Shown piece by piece: positions 1-8,166 of a stretch of 18,408 nucleotides of DNA. Both the position numbers and the translations under genes were made by a program. The stretch lies in contig JAHEHB010000029.1 in NCBI GenBank assembly GCA_024644775.1, positions 1-18,408 of the forward strand, given 5' to 3'. Below the pieces are notes generated by a model, which saw only the letters and a list, made by a program, of their open reading frames with translations, searched no databases and was not told the origin of the DNA. Source of the stretch: Deltaproteobacteria bacterium (GTDB taxonomy: Bacteria > Desulfobacterota > Desulfobacteria > Desulfobacterales > SURF-15). Each line of letters begins with the position of its first letter. Position 1 is the stretch's first letter.

Positions 1-2
1 GC

Positions 3-881
3 AAGGGATTCAGAAGCCGACCCAACCGACTGGGGGTCTGGAAATATCCGATTGCCGGACTCATTATGCTGTTTTTGTTGCTAGTGGTGTTTTTACCGGT
101 GATTATCTTGGGATGGGGCACTTTCATGTTGCTGCCGGATGATTACTCATTTTCTAATTTGACAACACATTTTTGGTTCGGGAAAAGCGATTTTGATATT
201 GCCAGTGGACAGGAAGGTATCTTCAGAAATCCCGGAATTTGGGGAGGAGTCTGGAACAGCATTCGCCTGGGGGTCAGCGCTGCTCTGATCAACGGTTTTT
301 TAGGACTTCTGATCGGATATGCCGTGGTTCGCAATCGCGGATCAACGCTTTCGAAAATCCTGGAAGCCGTCTCTTTTGCCCCATATGTTTTTCCCAGTAT
401 TGCCTTCGGTGCGATTTACCTCGGCATGTTTGCCCATTCCATTGGACCGGTTCCTGCACTGTATGGTACCTTTTACCTGCTAGTGTTGATTGTTGTCGTT
501 AAAAATATGCCCTTTTCTTCGCGTTCGGGCATTAGTTCAATGCTTCAAATCGATAAATCCTTAGAAGATGCGGCAAGGGTACAGGGTATTGGCTGGTTCA
601 AACGTTTTAGAATCATTATCTTTCCCATGGCGAAAAGCGGTTTCTTTTCCGGCATGCTCTTGACCTTTATTACTGCCATGCGTGAATTGTCGCTTCTCAT
701 CCTGCTCGTGACACCCTCCACTCGTGTCCTGACAACCATTATCTTTGCTTACGAAGATCAGGATCAGATTCAACACGCCAATGGGGTGACACTAATTTTA
801 TTGTTTATCATTGTTCTGGCGACTTTTGTTGTACAACGCTTTTTCGGGGAAAAAAGCCTGTTTGGACTCAAAGAAACATAA
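3..881 (+). CDS. ABC transporter permease, Fe(III)/AfuB type, C-terminal part (5' end outside window)
   Basis: This is the C-terminal half of an inner-membrane permease that forms the channel of a binding-protein-dependent importer. The frame stays open to the window edge, reading GFRSRPNRLGVWKYPIAG ahead of the first ATG at 66, so that ATG is internal and the gene begins upstream. The visible 292 residues carry a strong first membrane segment, a periplasmic stretch, several further membrane segments and the cytoplasmic EAA loop that contacts the ATPase (LEDAARVQGIGWFKRF, near nt 561-608). Its usual EAA---G pattern is recognisable. Family members of this type are about 550 residues with two such domains, and the complete paralogue at 4228-5922 shows what is missing. 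The binding protein and ATPase genes follow on the same strand, so this is one importer. The substrate cannot be read from the permease. Confidence 0.9.
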   Translation, partial: KGFRSRPNRLGVWKYPIAGLIMLFLLLVVFLPVIILGWGTFMLLPDDYSFSNLTTHFWFGKSDFDIASGQEGIFRNPGIWGGVWNSIRLGVSAALINGFLGLLIGYAVVRNRGSTLSKILEAVSFAPYVFPSIAFGAIYLGMFAHSIGPVPALYGTFYLLVLIVVVKNMPFSSRSGISSMLQIDKSLEDAARVQGIGWFKRFRIIIFPMAKSGFFSGMLLTFITAMRELSLLILLVTPSTRVLTTIIFAYEDQDQIQHANGVTLILLFIIVLATFVVQRFFGEKSLFGLKET

Positions 882-908
882 TTGCATGTTAATCATAAAA
901 GGTATAAT
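882..908 (+). promoter_or_regulatory. possible sigma70 promoter between permease and binding-protein genes
   Basis: A perfect -10 hexamer TATAAT lies at 903-908, with TTGCAT at 882-887 as the best -35 candidate. The 15-bp spacer is shorter than optimal. It sits in the 102-bp gap before the binding-protein gene, where an extra promoter would raise binding-protein level over permease. The match is by eye and AT-rich gaps give such matches by chance. Confidence 0.35.
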
Positions 909-983
909 GCTGAAAAAGTGAAACGGATTGTGACCATTGGGGTGTAATCCAAGTTCATTAATAGAAAAAGACGAAAGGGGGAT

Positions 984-2240
984 ATGATGAGAAGGAAAGC
1001 ATTAAATGGTATGGTCTGCATTTTTTTCGGTTTAGGGTTACTATTCAGTTTTCCCGGGGTTCAAAAATCGGAGGCAAAAGACAAATTTCCACCGGAAATG
1101 GATAACTGGTTGAAATCGGCCAAATTGGGGCCATATGTGGGGTCCCCGCAAAACTGGACTGAAATTGAAAAACAAGCGAAAGCAGAGGGCGAAGTCATTG
1201 TCTATTCTTCTTCATCTCGAATTGCCAAGGTTGCTCCGGAGTTCGAAAAGAAATATCCGGGGATCAAGGTAACTTACTTCGATCTGGGATCGGTGAAAAC
1301 CGTAGAAAAAACCGTCAATGAACAAAACGCCGGATTGTATAATGCGGATATCATTACCACGGGAGGATCCGGTCAGGTCATTCATGAACTTCTTAATAAG
1401 CACAGGATCGTAAATTTTGTCCCGGATACGGTTGAAAATCAAATTCCACCGGATATGAAAGATCCTTTGCTGGTGAGAATCAACGAAGCTATTGTATTTC
1501 TATACAGCACCGAGGCATATGACGCGCCACCCATTAGAAATATCTGGGAATTGACCACTCCAAAATGGAAAGGCAAAGCCGTCATAAAGAATCCCCTGGA
1601 GTCGTTGTCAAATTTCATGGGAATTTGCACGTTGGTGCAACATGCCAAGGAGCTTGCCGAAGCGTATGAAAGATTTGCCGGCAAGGCGATCAAACTCAGT
1701 GATGGTGTGTCGGACGCCGGTTATGAGTTTATCTACAGGCTGCTGCATAACGATCTGATTATCCTGAAATCCGGCAGCAAGGTTGCGGCGGCGGCTGGGA
1801 AAAAGGGACAGAAGTCGCCGCCCATCGGAATTACGTCGTTTACCTACATCCGGTACAACAAATCGAAAAAGTATGTAAACGCTGTGGTTACGCCGATGGA
1901 TCCTGTCGAGAGTTTGATCTATCCAACCTATACGGCGATTGCCCGACAGGCGCCCCACCCCAATGCAGCCAAACTGTTTACCGCTTTTTTAGTGGGGGAT
2001 CCGTCAATCAAAAAGGATACCGTCATTGAACCACCGTATACCAAAGGTAGAAGCTCAGAAATTCTTCAGGGCCTTGCCCCTTATTATGAAGCCGGTTCCA
2101 TGAGCCCAAGGATGGATGTGCCTCTGCCCAAAGGCGGTGAGCTATGGAGTTCACTCAAAGCCTGGTCGGTCGATCCTGATTTCATGTGGAATGAAGGTCC
2201 GAAAGTCCAGGATTTCTGGATTCAGGAGTCCTCCAGGTAA
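984..2240 (+). CDS. ABC transporter periplasmic substrate-binding protein (extracellular solute-binding family 1, Fe(III)-like)
   Basis: This is a secreted solute-binding protein of 418 residues that delivers substrate to the permease encoded just upstream. Residues 1-31 form a Sec signal peptide: MMRRK, a hydrophobic core around residues 10-24, and probable cleavage after SEA. There is no lipobox. The mature part opens with EGEVIVYSSSSRIAKVAPEF, typical of FbpA/FutA/AfuA-like proteins, followed by the DIITTGGSG segment and the WKGKAVIKNP block. It is longer than usual FbpA proteins (about 310-340 residues), with an N-terminal insert before the first strand. Purine-rich GAAAGGGGG at 973-981 lies very close to the first ATG, so the second ATG at 987 is an equally good start. 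The ATPase gene begins 12 bp after the stop. The substrate is unknown, and iron is only one possibility. Confidence 0.85.
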   Translation: MMRRKALNGMVCIFFGLGLLFSFPGVQKSEAKDKFPPEMDNWLKSAKLGPYVGSPQNWTEIEKQAKAEGEVIVYSSSSRIAKVAPEFEKKYPGIKVTYFDLGSVKTVEKTVNEQNAGLYNADIITTGGSGQVIHELLNKHRIVNFVPDTVENQIPPDMKDPLLVRINEAIVFLYSTEAYDAPPIRNIWELTTPKWKGKAVIKNPLESLSNFMGICTLVQHAKELAEAYERFAGKAIKLSDGVSDAGYEFIYRLLHNDLIILKSGSKVAAAAGKKGQKSPPIGITSFTYIRYNKSKKYVNAVVTPMDPVESLIYPTYTAIARQAPHPNAAKLFTAFLVGDPSIKKDTVIEPPYTKGRSSEILQGLAPYYEAGSMSPRMDVPLPKGGELWSSLKAWSVDPDFMWNEGPKVQDFWIQESSR

Positions 2241-2252
2241 CGCTTTAAAAAA

Positions 2253-3350
2253 ATGAGCCGTATAACACTTAATCACGTCAGTAAATCTTTCGGTGGAATT
2301 CCTGCAGTTAAAGACTTGAGTCTTCAAATTGAGGAGCACCAGTTTCTTACTTTACTGGGTCCCTCGGGCTGTGGCAAAACGACTACTTTGAGAATTATCG
2401 CCGGATTAGAAGAACCTGACCAGGGTGAAGTCCTTTTTCGGGATTCCGTTTTTTTTTCACGGCAAAAGGGGATTTTTGTGCCACCGGAAGATCGGAAGCT
2501 GGGCCTCATTTTTCAAAGTTATGCCTTATGGCCACACATGACCGTTAGAAAAAACCTCTCCCTGGCGTTGGAAGAAATGAAATTGCCCAGAGAGAAAATC
2601 AATCAACGGGTCAATGATGTCTTGGAAAAAGTACAGCTTTCCGATTATATCGATCGGTATCCTTCAGAACTTTCAGGAGGACAGCAACAACGGGTAGCAG
2701 TCGCCAGAATGATCGTTGCTGAACCGGGGGTCTTGCTGATGGATGAACCCCTGTCGAACTTAGATGCCATGCTGCGTATCGATATGCGATCCGAATTGAA
2801 GCATCTACATCATGAACTCGGTGCCACAACGGTCTATGTTACCCATGATCAGGTTGAGGCGCTGACACTATCGGATAAAATTGCCGTGATGGATCAGGGT
2901 TTCTTACGTCAACTGGGAACGCCGGAGGAAATCTACAGGCTGCCGGCGGATCTGTTTGTCGCAAAATTCGTCGGCAGTCCCAGAATTAACACCATTCATG
3001 GAATGATTGTATCTGAAAACGGCGCGGATTTTTTTGTATCGGGTCAGCTTAAAAGCGAAATCGTTAAAAAATTAAAGGTGCGGGATAAGCAAATCATCGG
3101 AGCCATTCGATCGGAAGATATTAATATCTCCAGAAAAGAACGGATGGGCTGGTTAAAAACTAAAACCTATTCGGTGTTACCGGCCGGTTCGGAAACCATC
3201 ATCACAGTTGAAAACAACGATTTATCCTTTTCCATTAAACTGCACGGTTTTACGGATATCCAAATGAATGATGATATCTGGATTAATTTTGACCCTCAAA
3301 AAATGAATTATTATGATCCCCGGACAGAAAAACTAGCCGCTGCAGGTTAA
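2253..3350 (+). CDS. ABC transporter ATP-binding protein (FbpC/PotA/AfuC type)
   Basis: This cytoplasmic ATPase of 365 residues powers the importer made with the two preceding genes. Every motor motif is intact: Walker A GPSGCGKTT at 36-44, Q-loop Gln88, signature LSGGQQQR at 140-147, Walker B LLMDEP around Asp164/Glu165, D-loop SNLD at 168-171 and switch His198. The C-terminal third (about 240-360) is the extra beta-rich regulatory domain (TOBE/OB-like) found in the FbpC, PotA and MalK group. A short insert, SRQKGIFVPPEDR, sits between the first strands and the Q-loop. The start lies 12 bp after the binding-protein stop, in an A-rich stretch with no good Shine-Dalgarno, which suggests translational coupling. 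The two ATPases in this window resemble each other in family but not closely in sequence. Confidence 0.93.
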   Translation: MSRITLNHVSKSFGGIPAVKDLSLQIEEHQFLTLLGPSGCGKTTTLRIIAGLEEPDQGEVLFRDSVFFSRQKGIFVPPEDRKLGLIFQSYALWPHMTVRKNLSLALEEMKLPREKINQRVNDVLEKVQLSDYIDRYPSELSGGQQQRVAVARMIVAEPGVLLMDEPLSNLDAMLRIDMRSELKHLHHELGATTVYVTHDQVEALTLSDKIAVMDQGFLRQLGTPEEIYRLPADLFVAKFVGSPRINTIHGMIVSENGADFFVSGQLKSEIVKKLKVRDKQIIGAIRSEDINISRKERMGWLKTKTYSVLPAGSETIITVENNDLSFSIKLHGFTDIQMNDDIWINFDPQKMNYYDPRTEKLAAAG

Positions 3351-3455
3351 CGTCTTCAACAATAGGCTTCGTATCTCAGGACAGGAATACAAAGATTCTG
3401 AGATTATATACCAAAGCCGATAACAAGATACGATTATGTAAGGAGAAAACTATCT

Positions 3456-4223
3456 GTGCTTGCCGTCTTGCTTTGTGCCGGTTATGCAACCCGCATGTAT
3501 CCAATCACCCTGGACTATCCAAAACAGTTGCTGCCGGTAGCGGGCAATCGGACCATTGACTACCTTTTGGAACAAATCTTTGATTTACAAGGCATCAAAT
3601 CAGTACATGTTGTGACAAACGGCAAGTTCTTCCATACGTTCGAGAACTGGAAACAGAGTTGGGCAAAGAAATTGGGGCGGAAAAAGGTTGAGATCAAGAT
3701 TTACAATGACGGCTCAACCTGCAAAGAAAACCGGCTCGGTCCGGCCGGTGATCTCCAATTTGTATTGAATCGTATACCTAAACCGTCCCGGATCCTGGTC
3801 GCAGGGGGTGATAATATCTTTCGGTTCAAACTCAAACCGCTATGGGAACAATTCCTTAAGAAGAATAATCATTATATCATCGCCCTGTCGGAAACCGACA
3901 CAGATCAACTTAAGAAAACAAGCGTGCCGGTATTCGCAAAGGACAACCGGGTTCTTCGACTTTACGAAAAACCGGATGTACCACCATCCTCCTGGGCCCA
4001 TCCGCAGCTGTATTTCTTTATGCCTTCTGTCTGGTCAAGGTTGGATGAATTTCATCAAAAAGGTATGAGGCGGGGTGAGAAGGAACACTTTATCGATTTT
4101 CTATGCCGAAGAGAAAAGGTGTATGCTTTTAAGTTAACGGCTTCGCGTTTTGATATCGGCAGCATCAACTCCTATTACGAGGCAGACGCTTGTTTAAGAA
4201 GAGAACCGCTCTTTCAGGAGTAG
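3456..4223 (+). CDS. sugar-phosphate-type nucleotidyltransferase (NTP_transferase family)
   Basis: The product (255 residues) should join a nucleotide to a phosphorylated small molecule with release of pyrophosphate, giving NDP-sugar or a CDP-linked compound. The N-terminal signature is present as LCAGYATRMYPITLDYPKQLLP (residues 6-27), with the key Arg13 and Lys23. A second block, NDGS then LGPAGDL (84-100), precedes the metal-binding GGDN at 117-120. The usual GxGTR is altered to GYATR, and the protein lacks the C-terminal beta-helix of long pyrophosphorylases. The start is GTG, chosen because AAGGAG at 3440-3445 is well placed and no in-frame ATG fits. It follows the ATPase gene by 105 bp, probably in one operon, and converges with the permease gene at 4228. 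The substrate cannot be assigned: hexose-1-phosphate, polyol-phosphate and phosphocholine-like substrates all occur in this family. Confidence 0.82.
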   Translation: MLAVLLCAGYATRMYPITLDYPKQLLPVAGNRTIDYLLEQIFDLQGIKSVHVVTNGKFFHTFENWKQSWAKKLGRKKVEIKIYNDGSTCKENRLGPAGDLQFVLNRIPKPSRILVAGGDNIFRFKLKPLWEQFLKKNNHYIIALSETDTDQLKKTSVPVFAKDNRVLRLYEKPDVPPSSWAHPQLYFFMPSVWSRLDEFHQKGMRRGEKEHFIDFLCRREKVYAFKLTASRFDIGSINSYYEADACLRREPLFQE

Positions 4224-4227
4224 GTTT

Positions 4228-5922
4228 CTACACCATCTTGAACATCTGAGACATCCGCCGGCCCAAGAGTCGGTTCGCCAAGGCGATGGCGCTCAATACG
4301 AGAAGGATAAGGATGGTTCCCAAAGCATAGGCGGGGCCGATGGTTGCTGAAAACAGATATTCAATAATGGCTACGGTAATGGTTTTCCATCTGGCCGAAT
4401 AAAGAATAATGGTTGTGGAAAGCTCCCCCATTAGCGTAGAAAAACAGATTACAGCGCCTGCAAGTATACCGGGAGCCATTAACGGAAGGGTAATCTTTCT
4501 AAAGGTGGTAATCCAGGGAGCACCGGTAATCGTGGAGGCTTCTTCCACGGCCACATCGATCTGGCTTAGGGAGGCCATGGTTGATCGGAAGACATAAGGC
4601 ATCCGCCGGATAAAAAATCCGATCACCATAATCATCCACGTGCCGCTCAAGATGATAAGTCCGGATGAAAATCCTGTCAGTATTGCGACACCCACCACAA
4701 TCCCGGGGAGGATAAAGGGCAGCATCACTGTCAGATCCAGAACCCACTTTCCCAGGAATCGTGTTCTCACACTAATGTAGGAGAGTAGCGTACCGACGAG
4801 AGACGCCACAACGGTGGCCGTTGTTGCCAAAAACAGACTGTTGATGATTGGCGTTTTGGCGATATGAATGATTTTTTTATAATTTTCTAAAGAAAATTTT
4901 GTGGGATATCTGGTTCCGGCCCATCCTTCCGTGAAAGAGGTTACGATCACCGTAAGATGTGGTAGGAGAGAAAGGAAGATAACGCAAGCACAAAACGTTG
5001 CGCCTCCCCACTTTAGAATCTTGTTCTCAGAAACCCGAGCCTCTTGCGTGGTTCCGGAAATGGTTACGTACGAACGTTTGGCCATGACGTATTGGGAAAA
5101 AAGGATCGCTATACCGACCATGGCAACATTGACCAGTGCAATAGCACCGGCCGTGTGTAAGTTATAGAAGCCCACGACCTGAAAGTGGATCAAGGTCGGA
5201 AGCACATAGAAATTTCCACCCAAAAGTGCAGGTACGCCAAAATTTCCTACCGCCCGCATGAACACGATCAGCGTACCGGCCGCGATGGAGGGTATCACCA
5301 ACGGTAAGGTAATCGTACGGATCACCTTCCACCTGGACGCCCCCATGATTGCAGCACTCTCTTCAATATAAGGGTCTGCTGAAAGGAGCGCTCCATAGGT
5401 CAAAAGAAAGACGAACGGATAATAGCTCATTGTCATAGCGATAACGACCCCCGGAGCACCGTAAATATCCGGTAGGACAAATCCAAAGATTTTACCCAGA
5501 AGATAATTCACAACACCTTGGCGCCCAAAAAGAAGTACCCATGAATAAGCCCCCACAAACGGGGGCAGGATAAGTGGAAGGGTTCCCAGCGTAAGGAACA
5601 AGGCTTTAAAGGGAACTTCAGTTCTGGCAACAAAGTAGGCCATGGGAACTCCGAGGATGCATGAAAAAAGCGCACAAAGAAAACCCACCGTAAGGGTGTT
5701 CAAAAGCGCGCTTTTATATAGTGCAGATGTAAAGAACTGAGAGAAGTTTGTCAGGGTGAAATTTTCTAGTGATGGCGTATCTCCCATTGCAAGGAAACTG
5801 TTGAGAATAACCTTAAACAGCGGATAGGCAATAAAAACCAGAAGGATTAGAAGCACTAGGCTCAGAACCAGGTAAGGTGTAAGCTCAAGTTTTTGGAGTC
5901 GGTGCCTTACCGCGCTTTCCAT
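4228..5922 (-). CDS. ABC transporter permease, two fused membrane domains (FbpB/AfuB/ThiP type)
   Basis: This complete inner-membrane permease of 564 residues contains two homologous channel domains in one chain, so it needs no partner permease. The first domain starts with a membrane segment near residues 16-38. Its EAA loop is EESAAIMGASRWKVIRTITLP at 187-207. The second domain begins after a linker at about 280-305, and its EAA loop is EEASTITGAPWITTFRKITL at 460-479. Both loops keep the invariant Gly. The gene is the last of a leftward operon, 23 bp after the ATPase gene. The start ATG is preceded by an AAGAAAGGAACTTCAG-like Shine-Dalgarno region. Its stop lies 4 bp from the stop of the convergent nucleotidyltransferase gene. 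Known relatives move Fe(III), hexose phosphates, thiamine or aminoethylphosphonate, and I cannot choose among them from sequence alone. Confidence 0.92.
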   Translation of the reverse strand: MESAVRHRLQKLELTPYLVLSLVLLILLVFIAYPLFKVILNSFLAMGDTPSLENFTLTNFSQFFTSALYKSALLNTLTVGFLCALFSCILGVPMAYFVARTEVPFKALFLTLGTLPLILPPFVGAYSWVLLFGRQGVVNYLLGKIFGFVLPDIYGAPGVVIAMTMSYYPFVFLLTYGALLSADPYIEESAAIMGASRWKVIRTITLPLVIPSIAAGTLIVFMRAVGNFGVPALLGGNFYVLPTLIHFQVVGFYNLHTAGAIALVNVAMVGIAILFSQYVMAKRSYVTISGTTQEARVSENKILKWGGATFCACVIFLSLLPHLTVIVTSFTEGWAGTRYPTKFSLENYKKIIHIAKTPIINSLFLATTATVVASLVGTLLSYISVRTRFLGKWVLDLTVMLPFILPGIVVGVAILTGFSSGLIILSGTWMIMVIGFFIRRMPYVFRSTMASLSQIDVAVEEASTITGAPWITTFRKITLPLMAPGILAGAVICFSTLMGELSTTIILYSARWKTITVAIIEYLFSATIGPAYALGTILILLVLSAIALANRLLGRRMSQMFKMV

Positions 5923-5945
5923 GTTCTGAAGTTCCTTTCTTCTTT

Positions 5946-7070
5946 TTAATCGGATGGAAAGAGCCGGACGTCATCACCATTGAAAACCAGGGCTACCTCA
6001 TCCCCTACCTGGATCCCCTTGATACGACGGTTTTTATCGACGAGAACCTCTTGGGGGGCACTATGGTGAAAGACCTCAATAAAATATCGCACCAATGACC
6101 CAAGGTAGAGAATGCGCTTGACCATTCCTCTCAGTGAGTTTGGTCTGTCTGACTCCGGTGTGATCTCTATTCGCTCAGGCCGTACAAAGAGAACTCCCTT
6201 TGAGTGAAAAAAATCGGAAAAAATTCTTAAATTCCGGTCCAGGCGTAATTTTTCATCGGATGGAAAAGTCAAAGCCAGCGACCCGCTGCTTTGGCTCTTG
6301 ACCGAGCATTCGAGGAAGTTTGCCTGACCGATAAAATCAGCCACGAGGATCGAGTGGGGATTTTCATAGATTTCATCGGGTGACCCGATCTGGCTGACTC
6401 TTCCGGCGTGCATGACAGCGATTTGGTCGGAGATGGAAAGCGCTTCCTCCTGATCGTGTGTAACATATATCGTGGTCACTTTAGCTCGCTGTTGGATTCT
6501 TCTGATCTCCTCCCGCATATAGACCCTCAGTTTTGCATCGAGATTGCTGAGTGGCTCATCCAGCAGAAGAAGCTGAGGATTATAAACTAGGGCGCGGGCA
6601 AGGGCAATTCGCTGTTGCTGGCCTCCGGAAAGCTCGCTTGGTTTCCGCTTTTGCGTATCTACCAGCCCTACCAGATCGATAATGCTGTTGACCCTGTCTT
6701 TTATCTCTTGCCGGGACAATTTGCGTATCTTCAATCCGTAGGCGACATTATCAAAAATAGACATGTGTGGAAACAGCGCATAGCTTTGAAAAACCATTCC
6801 GATATTTCGCCTGAAAGGCGGGATGGCTGTGTAGTCCCTTCCTAAAAAATTGATCTCTCCGTTTGTTGGTTTCTCAAAACCGGCAATACAGCGAAGCATC
6901 GTGGTTTTTCCACACCCGCTTGGACCCAGAAGGGTAAATAGATCCCCTTCTCGTACGTCCAAAGATATATCGGCTAGAGCCTCCACGTTCTTATCTTTCC
7001 CAGCGAAAACCTTGGAGAGGTCTCGAATCGAAAGCGTGACGGGACTTTTCTTCTCAAAAGAATCTGCCAT
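5946..7070 (-). CDS. ABC transporter ATP-binding protein (FbpC/PotA/AfuC type)
   Basis: This is the motor ATPase of the second importer, 374 residues from the ATG at 7070. A longer frame begins at a TTG (7082) but has no better ribosome-binding site, so I prefer the ATG. Motifs are complete: Walker A GPSGCGKTT at 49-57, Q-loop Gln95, signature LSGGQQQR at 147-154, Walker B LLLLDEP with Asp171/Glu172, D-loop SNLD, and switch His205. The C-terminal domain (about 255-374) has the TOBE-type pattern, including FVRPERIEI, seen in MalK/PotA/FbpC proteins. It lies between the binding-protein gene and the fused permease. A strong hairpin sits in the leader just upstream, so its expression is probably lower than that of the binding protein. 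Confidence 0.94.
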   Translation of the reverse strand: MADSFEKKSPVTLSIRDLSKVFAGKDKNVEALADISLDVREGDLFTLLGPSGCGKTTMLRCIAGFEKPTNGEINFLGRDYTAIPPFRRNIGMVFQSYALFPHMSIFDNVAYGLKIRKLSRQEIKDRVNSIIDLVGLVDTQKRKPSELSGGQQQRIALARALVYNPQLLLLDEPLSNLDAKLRVYMREEIRRIQQRAKVTTIYVTHDQEEALSISDQIAVMHAGRVSQIGSPDEIYENPHSILVADFIGQANFLECSVKSQSSGSLALTFPSDEKLRLDRNLRIFSDFFHSKGVLFVRPERIEITPESDRPNSLRGMVKRILYLGSLVRYFIEVFHHSAPQEVLVDKNRRIKGIQVGDEVALVFNGDDVRLFPSD

Positions 7071-7103
7071 AAAAGAGCCCAAAGATGGTTTTCATTTTAA
7101 AAC

Positions 7104-7134
7104 GGCATGGATAACTTCATACGTTATCCATGCC
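7104..7134 (-). terminator. perfect 12-bp hairpin between binding-protein and ATPase genes (attenuator or mRNA stabiliser)
   Basis: Arms 7104-7115 (GGCATGGATAAC) and 7123-7134 (GTTATCCATGCC) are exact reverse complements around a 7-nt loop. In the leftward transcript the hairpin starts about 20 nt after the binding-protein stop and is followed by GTTTTAAAATG, a weak U-rich tail. Such elements between a binding-protein gene and downstream transporter genes commonly reduce readthrough or protect the upstream message. A partial terminator is the simplest reading. Confidence 0.7.
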
Positions 7135-7154
7135 TTAAGAATAGCGTTTGTCTA

Positions 7155-8144
7155 TTATCGTGTGGCAAAGATTTCGCCGAATTTTTGCAGATAGGCGTTT
7201 CTGCTCTTGGATGCTTTCATAGCGTCATAAGGAAAGAACTTGATTTCCGAGCTCGGTTTTAACCCCGGAGGAGGTGGTACATCCGGCCGTGCCATTCTCC
7301 TGAAATGCGGCGCCTTTGAGATGATCGACATCGCCCCCTTTGTGGTTAACCAATCCATAAATATTTTTGCGTTATTCAGATTGGGGCCGCCTTTTATGAT
7401 CCCTGAGGCATCGAATCGGAGACCCGTTCCTTCAGAAGGATACACGGCCGCAACCGGGTTTCCCTTGTTTATTTCGCCAAACACGTTCCCCTCTCCGGTT
7501 ACACCGATTGCAAATTCACCCCGGCCGACAAAAGTATAGACCAGCGTTGATTTCGGCACAAACGTCGAGACTTTCCTTACACCATTAATAAAATCCCATC
7601 CGTAAAGGTGAACCATCTGAAAAAGCTGCGCATATGCCGATCCGGATAGGGCGGGATTGGCCAAGACGACCTTGCCCCGCCATTTCTTTTCACCGAGTTC
7701 CTTCCAACTTTTCGGGGCATCATTCAGCGAAACGAGGTTCGTGTTGATAATAAATGCCTGAATGTTAAAGCTGAATCCATAGAATCTGTTCTCTTTTGTA
7801 TCCTTCACATCATCAGGGAAAGCGGCATCTTCACGAACTTTATAGGGTTGAAGAAGATCTCTGATAACCTCGAGGTTCTCCTTTGCGATGGCCATGATGA
7901 TATCGCCCTGAGGCCTGTTCGCTTCGGCTTTGACTCTCGTTAGGAGTTCCCCGGAACCTTGCCGGATAATTTCCACATTGATATTAGAATATTTTGCTTT
8001 AAAGGCTTTAACAAGGTCATTTCCCATTTCGGGCGAACCGGCGTTGTAAATCACCAGGGTGCCATCGGCCTGTGCCAGCGTGGCACCCAACAGTATTAAA
8101 ACGCCAATCGCCAACCGACTTCCAATCAGTCTCAAATTTTTCAT
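7155..8144 (-). CDS. ABC transporter periplasmic substrate-binding protein (FbpA/FutA/AfuA family)
   Basis: This secreted binding protein of 329 residues feeds the ATPase and fused permease encoded downstream. The start is the ATG at 8144 because AAAGGAGG (about 8150-8157) sits just upstream; a longer frame to 8183 lacks such a site. Residues 1-26 are a signal peptide: MKNLR, a hydrophobic core, and cleavage at LAQA/D. The mature protein begins GTLVIYNAGSPEM, then the RQGSGELLTRV and GDIIMAI segments typical of the family. WRGKVVLANP and the GVTGEGN ligand-region block follow. The paired Tyr residues that ferric-binding FbpA uses near the C-terminus are not obvious here. Loss of these, together with the neighbouring HAD phosphatase, makes an organic phosphate ligand (as for AfuA) worth considering. 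The gene follows the HAD gene by 22 bp. Confidence 0.88.
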   Translation of the reverse strand: MKNLRLIGSRLAIGVLILLGATLAQADGTLVIYNAGSPEMGNDLVKAFKAKYSNINVEIIRQGSGELLTRVKAEANRPQGDIIMAIAKENLEVIRDLLQPYKVREDAAFPDDVKDTKENRFYGFSFNIQAFIINTNLVSLNDAPKSWKELGEKKWRGKVVLANPALSGSAYAQLFQMVHLYGWDFINGVRKVSTFVPKSTLVYTFVGRGEFAIGVTGEGNVFGEINKGNPVAAVYPSEGTGLRFDASGIIKGGPNLNNAKIFMDWLTTKGAMSIISKAPHFRRMARPDVPPPPGLKPSSEIKFFPYDAMKASKSRNAYLQKFGEIFATR

Positions 8145-8166
8145 ATGTACCTCCTTTTTTTGGTTA

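Noticed and set aside
3373..3404. ATCTCAG/CTGAGAT inverted repeat before the nucleotidyltransferase gene
   Set aside because: 7-bp arms with an 18-nt loop and no U-run; not convincing as terminator or operator.
7071..7082. TTG start four codons upstream of the second ATPase ATG
   Set aside because: It has no Shine-Dalgarno and the family does not need the extra residues; the ATG at 7070 is simpler.
7107..7131. ATAACTTC...GTTAT resembling half of a loxP site
   Set aside because: Only one short arm resembles loxP; the element is fully explained as a 12-bp hairpin between two cistrons.
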